The notes under the pieces are model-generated. The model did not search any database, had not been told where the DNA came from, and saw only the letters and a program-made list of their open reading frames with translations. A stretch of DNA of 37,092 nt from Nemertoderma westbladi (taxonomy: Eukaryota > Xenacoelomorpha > Nemertodermatida > Nemertodermatidae): the NCBI GenBank assembly GCA_032718475.1, contig JAUCBJ010001881.1:1-37092 (forward strand), given 5' to 3'. Within the stretch, counting starts at the first letter, position 1. Every line of letters starts with the position of its first letter. Shown one piece after another: positions 10,327 through 22,300 of this stretch. Made by a program: the position numbers and the translations under genes.

Positions 10327-13300
10327 CTAAAACGTAAAATTAAGATATTTTAGCTGTTTTTTAGAATCAGCTGTTTTTTAGAATCTTTATTTCTCAAATC
10401 ATGAAGTTTAAGTTATTTGCGCTGTTTATTGTTGCCTTAATAATCTAAAACGTAAAATTAAGATATTTCCAGCGATGATCTTAACCGACGATAACTGTCT
10501 TACGTGCTATAGGTTACAACTATGAGAACGAAATTTTATTCAAAAATGGTTATATTTATTTAAAATTTCTAAAAACTATGTGAAAAACGTTTAATAAATT
10601 ATTATGATGGAGGGGCTAGCGAAATAAAAAGATGAAATTGTTACAAAAGTACCAAATTTTTGTGAATACCTGCGGGTAGATGCAAAAATCTCATGTCCAA
10701 AAAATATGATATATTCAAATTGAATATTAATATTTTTAATGCCATGCTTAGTTTCCCCCCCTATCTGCCCTGACAACATAGATTTTACATAAGAACAACG
10801 TACTATTGCATTGGTGGGTTTTTTCTCAAATTTGGTGCAGACGAATTTTAGTCCGATAACTATCGACTGACGAAACTATAAACTTCTACATATAGTTACC
10901 AATTTAGTTTCCAGATCAACGGAAATTTGTCTAGAGTAATAATTAAATAATTTTTATTATAATTTGGCTGGTACAACCAAGGCGGACATTATTGCAGTCT
11001 TTATTGCCCGCACTTTTGCCGACAATAAAGATAATATTTTCACGAAAACAAATCAATTAATTACACCTAAAATCAATACAGCAACCTAAGGCCCAAACTC
11101 ACAAAAAGTGGCCAAAAACGTTTCCCACACGAGCATGGGATTATTGCAATCTATAGATCCATAATTACTCACAAAAAACCTTTGTGACTTTTGTAACTTT
11201 ATTAATTTTATTTTATATTTTATTTTTAATTTATCATTAAAATTAATCATTCTTCCACTATTTTTATTGCGTTTTTTTCCATAAATTTAATCATTCTCCA
11301 CTAAAGTTAATCATTCTCCACTAAAGTTAATCATTCTCCGCTAAAATTAATTATTCCATCTTAATTATTGGCATGGGATTCGAAGTACCGGTTCATATTT
11401 TGTTGGTTATGAAAGCCTACCTCTGTAACCTGCTCCTTTCCCCAAATTGGTAACAACATTGCTTATTGTTTTGGTTATAAAAGCCTACCTCTGTAACCTG
11501 CTCCTTTCCCCAAATTGATAACAACACTGTTTACTGTTTTGGTTACGAAAGACTACCTCTGTAACCTGCTCCTTTCCCCAAATTGGTAACAACTCTGCTT
11601 ATTGTTTTGGTTATAAAAGCATCTGCTCCTTTCCCCCAATTGGTAACAACACTGTTTACTGTTTTAGTTATGAAAGCCTACCTATGTAACCTGCTCCTTT
11701 CCCCAAATTGGTAACAACTATGTTTATTGTTTTGGTTATAAAAGCATCTGCTCCTTTCCCCCAATTGGTAACAACACTGTCTACTGTTTTGGTTATGAAA
11801 GCCTACCTATGTAACCTGCTCCTTTCCCCCAATTGGTAACAACATTGCTTATTGTTTTGGTTATAAAAGCCTACCTCTGTAACCGGCTACTTTCCCCCAA
11901 TTGGTAACAACATTGTTTGTTTTGAATATAAAAATCGACCTCTGTAACCTGCTCCCTTTCCCCCAATTGGTAACAACATTGTTTATTGTTTTGGTTATAA
12001 AAGCCTACCTCTGCAACCTGCTCGTTTCCCTTAATTGGTACAACATTGTTTATTGTTTTGGTTAGAAAAACCCCACCCTGTAACGTGCTCTTCTCTTTCA
12101 ATTGGCAACTTCAATATAATTATAGACTATATAGTATATCGTAATTATATAAATATAGTTAGGAGTTGATTTAATTTGGTGGAAAATTAATTAATTTTCG
12201 TGACAAGTGATTAATTTTAGTGATAAGTAATTAAATTTAGTGAAAATGATTAAATTGAGAGAAAGTTATTTTTTTAGTGATGGATAAAATAAGTGCGCTT
12301 TTGTAATAATTTTTTCATTAAAGGCCTATTTACACGACGTGGCAACTTATAGAGTAACTTTCTCTGCAACTTGTAGAGCAACCCAAGTTGCCGATCAAGT
12401 TTCTCCGTGTAAACACGTAAGTTGCTGAAAAAAGTTGCTCAACTTTTGCGGCAACTTGAAGGAATTTGCGTTGGCGAATTAAAGCGGGTTAATCAAATTA
12501 AATTATCAAAAATTAGCTAGTAGATAAAATGACCCACTATTTTACAGTCAAACTATCCAAGTTGCTTTAAAAGTTGCCGGCAGAGTTGCTGGTGAACTTG
12601 CTGGTAAGTTGCCACGTGTAAACAGCGATTAAATTAAGTTGCTCCAAAAAAAGTTGCTAGTTGCCGAGAAAGTTGCTCTAAAAGTTGCCACGTGTAAACA
12701 GGCCTTAATTCAACCTATCAATTAGCTACGGTATTTAGGGTAGGCTACCGTTACACCGGTACAACACAGTAAAATGAGAGGAAGTGATACAGTATACCGG
12801 GTGTAACTGTAACGAACCTAACTCATTTGCTGTGCCCTAACGGGACGCTACTGATTTCCACCAGCCGTAAAAACAATTCTTACCCGCCGCATAAAGTTAT
12901 GCATTATATATATCCTCTTCTACCTACCGAGTTACATAATATTTCCATTTCGAAAAATAGTCATTTATTGAATTATAAATATTTAAAACTCTGTGTAGGC
13001 CTGTGGAATGGGATCGGAATCAGTCAGAGTCCTGCCCCCGCACCCATTACAATAATAATTATTAACTTAATAATATTTTTGACTTACCTGGGTACATAAA
13101 TATTTGGACTCCTTGCCGGTCGCAGTTCTGGGTGCACCATGTACAACATATGGGGGAACCCGGTGCCAAAGTAAGCTCCGTCAATATGTAAAAACAGATG
13201 GTTAAGGAAAAATATCGTAGTTCGAATTATCAGGATTATAATTATCAGAATTATAAGGAATATATTATTGTAACGCCTAGACTTTATTGTATGAATATTA

Positions 13301-16300
13301 GCAGTTTATCAAAAATGGAGACCATCTGGAAATCAGTCCTCAACGACTCTACCTGAACGCAGACTACGATTCAGTGGACACTGCTTGAGAAGTAAGGACT
13401 GGGTCATACCAGATCTACTTTTGGGGACAGAGTAAAGCGCGGATCCGGATTCTACATTTAACATTGTCCCTACGGAAGTCGATTTTTTTTACATTTTTAT
13501 AACACCCAAAAATAAAAATATAACCTGTTCTATTGACTTTAGTTTATTGCTTTGGTTAAAATAATCTGCCACTGTAACCTGCTCCTTTCCCTTAATTGAT
13601 AATTTTGGAATCCGGATCCGCGTTTTAGACCTACCCCTACTTTTGTAACGCAACACAAGGAAAGCGTAGCTGTGGACGACCTGATGTAACATATATAGAC
13701 CAACTTGAAAGCGTTACTGGACTATGGAGAATAGGAAAGGCCACATTTCCATTGTCGGAGTTCAATCAGACAGTGTAAGTTGTATGAATATTAAAAACGA
13801 CTAAACGAGAGTGTTTAAGATATTCATGAATAGGATATTCCCATTATTTATCCACAGACACTAACCCAATCGCATCCTTTTGACAGTATTACGTACGATA
13901 CAATGTTATTGAGATCGATTGCGAATGAACTCGTTAAGAAAAAAGAGTATTAGCTAGAGTAGTATCTATAATTACAAAACTCCGCCGGCGGAGGGACATT
14001 ACTCTTTCTGGGAAAACAGTTAGGATAAGAAGATTATTCAAAGAAGCCCGTAATGCTGGTCGGGTGGGTTATAATGAACATAAGATATATCCTACTGCGA
14101 AGGTGTAATTTGAATGTGGTAATAATTAGGTAAAACTTAGGAAGTACAGAAGTAATTAGGTGTCTGTATGTTGCATGTTGTCACGCCCCAGGAAGCAATT
14201 GACGTAAAGAATCCGTGCGCACGATAATAAGGGACACGAATTTAAAGTAAAATTAATTATTACAACAGTGATATCTGTACAGAGTGGGCTTGGTAGTAAA
14301 CCACTAAAGGTGTCGCGATTAATTTGAGTGAGGGAGATATTTATATGGTGGAAGCGGAAACTATCGGCTGTTACAATAACAACAACTTATCTTCTAGTTT
14401 GTATTTACAAGTAGAAGTTGAAATCAGAGTGCATTCATTTATAGGTGAAGTAAAGTGAAGTTTTCTTCGCCTGTTAATAATAATAAGTTAGGCCAGGGAT
14501 TACGCACAAAGTCTGACTGCGACTTGTGCGGTCCCCCCAGAACTATACTCCCCAGAGGTAGATGGTTCACATCTAGAATGGAAGGCATAGATGCGCCCTG
14601 GCTGGTTCCTTTAAAGCATTAGAAATCGAACCTGGCCCGCTTGCAGGGAATGAACCCAAGACCTCCGGAGAAGATAATACAACGGATTTAAAAACAAGTG
14701 CTATGAAACCATATTTAGTAATTCACAACACACAAAGAGAAAATCGAGTCCAATCATTCACTCTCTGATGGGGTCATGCTATAAATAGAAGACGCCACAC
14801 TTAAACTAAAACAAGCACTAAAATTTAGACACAAAAAGTACCAAACCATAAAAATTATTAAAATTTCACAAAAACGATAAACGTTTAACTAAAGTAAAAC
14901 CAGTTGTAATGTAATATTAAACTTTGGAAAAGAAAATATTTTTGAATGTCTAACACGATAAATAAAACACTAAAAAATAGAGTGCACTTAAAAGGGTTGT
15001 TCATAAATGACGTCACGGCCAATGGGGTGGGGAAATTGGGAGAGTGAGAAAAGCTGAAGTTATATAATATCGAGTTAATTATTACAACAATCAATATTAG
15101 ATATTTCGGATGATTTCACTGATGTATGCGGCACGTGAGTGGCAAAGTGTTTTCTAAGAGTATTTATAGCGAGTCTACTAATATTGTGATCATCTTGTTC
15201 TCTCCGCAGAGCATCTTCTAACTCCTTTATATCAACCTTCAACTTATCGACTACCACCATATGGGTGAAGCTTAACGACTCTCGAACATTCTTTAAATCT
15301 AATTCGTGACGTTTCGTTATATTAGTTAGTTTTAAACTCAGTTTGTCTGTCTGTGTCAATGAGTTCGTGAGTTCGGTGTTGGCTTTAGATAATCGGGATT
15401 GTAATTCTTCAACATTATTGCGGAAATGCTCCAACTCTTTCTGCCGCAGTTCAGCGCTTTTATTGATTACTTTAGATTGTTTCTCCAATTCGCGGGATTT
15501 GGCGCCACTTTCTCGATTTTTCCTTATCGATTTCACCAATTTACTATTTCTGTCTTCCAGTAAATCCGTGGTTTGTTTTAATTGGCGCTCTAACTCGGAT
15601 ACCTTAGCGACGAGCTCCCTATTGGTTGTTACTAAGGACTTGTTTACATCACTTAACGACGTATAATGACGTCGCAATGCGTGCAGCTCCGCGGGCGACC
15701 ATATAGACCAGTCGTGGTTGTCGGGTTGCAGTGCGTGACGTCGCCCTGGGAACTGAGTTTTCACTGACCTCCGTTTAACTTTTGTAACCCGACATGCCGG
15801 CTCGGCATCCGTCGTAACATCTACGGTTTGGGTGTCGCGAGGAATCGATTTACTTCCTGGTGGGTAAAATCTATCAATTTTTTTCAGTATTTCGTAGAGT
15901 TCCTTGGTTTCCTCATTATCGACGGAGGCCGGAGTGGTTTTCCCGTCCGCGGGAACGTAGAATTCGGATAACGAGGTGTCGATTTTATGCGCGAAATCCT
16001 CCAAACTGTATTGGTAAGTCGGAGCGAAGAGTTTCCCGATCCAATTAGAATCATATTCTGTGATGCCATCAGTTTCGTTTGCCATTGGCTGATGTAGCAG
16101 TGCCGAATATTCGATTTAAATAAAGTATTTTAATTTATTCTACCGGTACTAATCAAACTCCAAAGGATATAGCGCAATGGGAATAGGGTGAGCACGCGAC
16201 AGGTAAGGTTGGTAGCTTGGTACCGGTACTGTTACTGGTATTCTGTGCTTTTATATTGGCATAGTTGTCGGTTGCCTGGCAATCAATTTCAAACCAAAGA

Positions 16301-19300
16301 CAATACAGTTTGGCGGGATATTTAACTTTGAAACAGTTGGGCTGGGTACTGGGAATAAATTGCAGTACTTACTACAGTCGACAGTTTACAGTAGTGGTAC
16401 CAGAGCTACAAGCTACCGAATTCTGGTGATAAGAGATATGAATTAATAATGGTTCAATTTAAAGATGAAAGGGAGAGATTTGTGTCAAATTTAAGAGGAA
16501 CTACAATTGTCGAGATATTTCTACACATCGCAATTATTCCAGCATTGTTCCTCTTACAGTCTGCGGTGTCCACCACTCTACTACCACCGGTGCGATCCCA
16601 ATGGATTCACTTCGCAGTCGACTACCTATGTCTTAACGTGGCCCTCGCTCTAAGCGTCACCGTTCTAGCCGATAACATTGCGGAGCTGATCGGCTTCACG
16701 GTAGTCGTATCGATGTTTCTCCTGTGCGTCCAGCGGTTATTCATAACCGACCGTAGGCTCGAGCCCTACCATGGAGGGGAGCTTCTCTACGCGGATATGA
16801 AGCAATCCATCTCGCGATTTAAATGCGGCGCCAATGTTATTACCTCGCTGTGTATCCTGGCCGTCGACTTTCCGATATTCCCCCGCCGACTCGCTAAAAC
16901 CGAGACCTACGGTACCGGGTTGATGGACTTCGGCGTGAGTTTTTTCGTCGTTTGTAACGGGATAGTCGCCCCTGAAGCCAGACCGAACAAGATCTCACGG
17001 CGGGAGGCCGTGGGTAAAGCGATAAATTCATCAGTGCCCCTCCTATTCCTCGGAATGATTCGCGTTGTGGCGTTAAAGACGGTCGATTACCAGGAACACG
17101 TGTCGGAATACGGAACTCATCTCAACTTCTTCTTTATATTAGCCGGAGTAAAGATAATCTCGAGTCTTATATTCACTGTATTCCAACTTTCCTGGGCTTT
17201 CCTCGTGGCCGTCAGTACCGCTATATTCCACGAGGTGGCGTTGGATTTCGGTATCCGTGACTACGTGCTTCTCACGGAGACCCGTTTAGGTCACATGAGA
17301 GTAAAAACCCAAGCGATCATTTTGTGAACATCCAATGATATTGCCTGTTTTATAAATGCTTTAAGTTGTTATGGGATGTTCTGTTTGATTGGTTGTTATG
17401 TGATTTACTTGCTAATCTTGGTCAGTATTAAATACATTAAATCAACAAGCACTGATCAATGTGTACAGATATACAGTAGGAGTCAATATGTTTCACAGGG
17501 GGCATGATGATTTTCGAAAACATATCTTGGTAAATTAAAAGCACATCCCGGCGAATTAGCAATGATAATTATTAAGTGAGGGAAAGTATTATTTATATTA
17601 TATCTGTATTACATATTATTTACCTACATTAAATGTCCAGTTACTGCTCATCTGCTGTGTATTGTACGATATGACAGTATTTTACAAAGATTAAAGCTGT
17701 AAAGAGGCCTGGCCTCTACAGCTCTATCCTAGAACCTAGAGGAAGAGTCCATCAATTGTATTATAATCTTAAGTACATTCCTGCATTCTTTCATTATTAC
17801 GTCAGTCACTGCAAACAATCACTCATAGCGTCATTGGTAAGTGTGTTAGAGTCTGAGAGTACATGTAGAGCTACCGGCATACTGCTAATATTTAAATGTA
17901 AACTACTAAGTTACATTGATCGCTTGTTGATTTAGTGCATTTAATACTGGCCAAGATTAGCAAGTAAATCACACAACAACCAATCAAACAGAACATCCCA
18001 TAACAACTTAAAGCATTTATAAAACAGGCAATATCATTGGATGTTCACAAAATGATCGCTTGGGTTTTTACTCTCATGTGTTTAGGTCTCCTCGACGCCA
18101 ATAGAGAAGGTCTCGTCGCTACTATGGGATACGTCGCCATCTACATCGCCGGAGTCTGGCTGGGTCGTCAGTTACTTAGCGCCCAGAATTTCTCCGGAGT
18201 TGTTAGTCGACTAGCTTGGACCTGTCTGTGGTCCACCTTGGCTTATATCTTAGTTGTGGAGAATATCGACGAGGTTTCCCGCAGGCTAGCCAACCTATCC
18301 TTTATAGTGGCTTCGATAATGCTCTCAGTTACAACAATATTTCTATTGACTTTCGTGAATATTATAGTTAAATCGACCTCGGCATTCCAACCACGCTCAT
18401 TGCTAGAAGACAGCGTTAATAGAAACGCCTTAGCTTATTTCCTATTAGCTAATTTGGGAACGGGTCTAGTAAATTTCCTTTTCGACACGATTTACACCAA
18501 AGATCATCACGCCTTCATAATTATCTCTATTTACATGTTTATTCTCAGTCTTATCATATTTTCTATGCATATGTCGAACATTTCCACTAAGTTCTGGTGA
18601 TGGTAAGCGTATATGTAAGAAAACATTAACAACGTATTGTATATATCATTTGTATATCAGTTCAATATCAAATAATGGAGGCTTATGGAAGCGTTAACAG
18701 CTAGCTGCAAGACAACATGGGGCGGTATTAACACACAGCGACTGGTGGATTCATTATCGGAATTGTAAACAGAACCAACAACATATAAGCCCAGACAGGA
18801 TGTTAGTTATCTTTATCTACCACCCCAGTCAGCCAACCAACTGATAAAACTATGTCAACATAATAGGTAGGAAGTTTGAGCTGCTGACATGTTGAATTAT
18901 TGGACTAGGTATTAATATTTGATTAGAGAATTGATTGCCTGTATCTCTATAAGATCTGTTCAAAGCCTGTTTAACAACTCACTTCTTGTGCAATTTAGTT
19001 TGATTCGGTATTCTATATAAATTAATATTGCCATATCTGTAGTTTATCATAAATTATTTCTTCCTAGAGTATCATTATTGCTGTACTTTAAAAATCAAAG
19101 CCCAATTGGCCAATTCCAAACCAATTGGAGTAGGTTATCTTATTTGTGGCAACGGAAAGAATCACCAACTGTATTTATTACTTATTTATTCTTCAGATTA
19201 ACCTATAGGCCTAATGTTGTTGACATTTATGTATATCATAGCGCGGTCAGAGCCAGATCAGCAAATACATATGGTCGATTTCCATTGAACCTTCATTGTA

Positions 19301-22300
19301 TGTCGCCTTTTCGTAGCAACAGATGACCTGCTACATCCATTTTATTAAATCCCAGCTGGAGGCGGAAGGAATTAAACGACGTTAAATTAATATTCAGGGG
19401 TCAATAAATATATGGAAATGTATTACTCTGAACGTGCTAACAAATCCAAGTAAATCATTAAATTATCCTTTTTGTGGCTTTTGTAGGTGATGTGTACTTA
19501 CAATCTATCAATTGCGACCTTTTTTGAGCGGATAGAGCCTAATCAATCAATCGAATTATAATAACGAATCCAATCAATTATACAATGTAAATAGGACAAT
19601 AAGATAATGCTCTCCATAGCGAAAAATATCAACCGGCCCTATTGGGGCTCGAACCCGGTACCTAGGTTTCAAACTTCTGGTTATCATCAGCCGGGTGATA
19701 TTTGATTCACCGCGTCACTCGCCCCACAACAATTCACTTATTATTATGAATCCAATCAATCGAATTATAATCACTAATCCAAGTGAATTTCTGTGAATTT
19801 CCATTAGATACCATTTTTTGTAAACCAATTGAATAATAATAATTGGCGATTCACTACCCCATTAACAGACGAGTGTGTGTTGCACAGCAGGGCTGTTTAT
19901 TACTTAACGAGGAAATTAATTTCTTCACTTTGGAAATTTGATGTACATTTATCGAGTTTTATGTATAGAAATGTTGAGCTCCACTCCAATCTACATAGAC
20001 AGTGATTTATTATGTTGCAATAGTTTACTTTTCAGTCCATATTACAAAAAATTGAGAATGTGATTATTAATTATTGTGTAAATGCGTTTTGAAATGGCAG
20101 TTACACATCAAATCCTCATGCAGTATTTAGGACGTTGATAGACACCATTAAAGTTAGTTACTTAGTTACTGAGACCTGACACTTCCCTATTCAGGACGCC
20201 GTGCCAAAGAGCTCTAAGTGGACTGAGAGACTTTATGATTCTGACTTTAGGACAGTCGTAATTAATTACATAGTTCTAGTCTGTGAAAAGAGCCATATAT
20301 CACAAGTTTTAAGTAATTTTTTTTTAATATTTGCAGCCTTTTATTGTAGGAGTACAAAAAATAAATAATAAATTAGAATATATTTTTTTACGCCAGGTTC
20401 ACAGTCACAGTTATTATTTATGTACTTATTGGTACTAGTTATTGCCTGTTGCTGAACCATTAACGGCTTATTAATTTATATTTTATTTACACTCTGCCAT
20501 ATCACCGAGGATCGGGGTACTCGAATTGACTTTCTTAGAACAGTGACCCCCGGGTAATGACCAGTCCACTATAGGGTGGGCCGTGGCCGTTCATATTGAA
20601 CCATAATACCATATTATTACACGAAATATATTGGACTATGAATTGGTTGGTATGCGGCGTCGAGCAATGTTTTTTCTTTCAATCAATTCATCACAACTTC
20701 CTTCAAACCTTATATTGTGACTGGACTTTTACTATTGAGATTTCTCACTCACTATTGAGATAGCGTGTATAAACAATATAATTTAATCGGATTTCACAGG
20801 TTCAGTTCCAAACATTTGATGTTGAATCTTTGCACTATGCATGTGATAGATTACCACGAACCACGACAATGCAAGAGTTCGGTTGAATCCTGGGTCAAGG
20901 ATGTAAAATGATAACTAAATAATAATATTATTGCATTGTACTAAATAACCTCTAGATATGAGACTAGGTCGGGATATTTCCATATCACTAAAGTTATTGT
21001 CAACGAAACTGTTTTGAGTTGGAGATAACATAAGTATATAACAGCAGGAGAGCTCATACTCGCACCAATGTGCCACTAATATAATCATCCTGTGCCCTGC
21101 CTATCACTATATATAATTCAATTGTTATCCATATCCAGTGTAGTTATTATATTAGAACCATATTTAGCCGGTTAGCAGTACTTAGCAACACTTTACAATA
21201 TATATATATATTATTTACTGAAGGATAGAATGTTTGGTTATATTTTACTTAGGAATTGATTTTTATTATTTAACGAAACGATTTATTCGGAAAATAGGAA
21301 GTAAATCAAACGATAAGCCGAAACTCAAACCGACCGATCGACTTAGCCATTACCCCGTCCAATTGACTTGCTGAAGTTTTAAGCCATTAACGAATTGCAA
21401 GAACACGACTCATACAAACTTCACTCACGCGTATCATCAAACAAACTACGTGCATTTGAATAAAGGAAAGCCCGGCCGGGTCACAGTCCATTTTTACATG
21501 TGCCGGTATCCCAAGCAATTCCTCGCAGCCAAATTGCAAATTAGATTACCCGGTTAACACGGGAGTTTTTAACTAACCTAACCGTAGCACGAGGCATTCA
21601 TTACGTTACAAAACAATCATTCAATATAAAGGTAAAGGGGACGTTATTTACAAGATTGTTTAAATATGTCAGCGAGATAACATTTAATTGGCTGCAAAGT
21701 GCAAATGTATCAGATAACAATTTATAAATATGATTGATTTCTTGAATACGTGGAAAATTATGTATAAATTGGAAAATATTCTCTATTGTAAAACATTTTG
21801 ATAGTCATTGCCGAATTTTTAACACGATTTGATTGGGTGATATTGAAAAATAACTAAATGATGTACAGCGTTTTGTTGTCATTACTTGTTGCCATGGTAT
21901 CAACAACTGCGAGCGGTGAGAATGCCCCGGTATATATACGGCTAGTTAAACCGGATGCTGAGACCGCAGATGTGGAGTTTGTGGACGTCAAAGACCCGAT
22001 TACTGGCGACGTCATCGGAACAACCGCGGTGTTCGCCAACGAATCTGCCGTAGAACACAACTCTCTTAGAATTTCCTGTTTCACTCCGAGTCTAACAATG
22101 ATTAAAAGATTGATGGCATTGTATTATTTCAGCGATTTGGAAGGACCTTACCCGAATAACTTAAGAGACTTGACTGTTTATGGGAATAACCTTTCAACAA
22201 CATGGGAATTTAACGGAGTGCCTGTCTACGAGTGGATTCTAGGTATAGACGTGAAGCTCATTCGAGGTCGCTATTTCTACGTGTGCGGCGGTTACTCTAA

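Noticed and set aside
17328-18036. Reading PIGW as two separate genes
   Set aside because: Neither half is a complete family member, the junction lies exactly at a target-site duplication, and the joined frame aligns without gap to the known protein.
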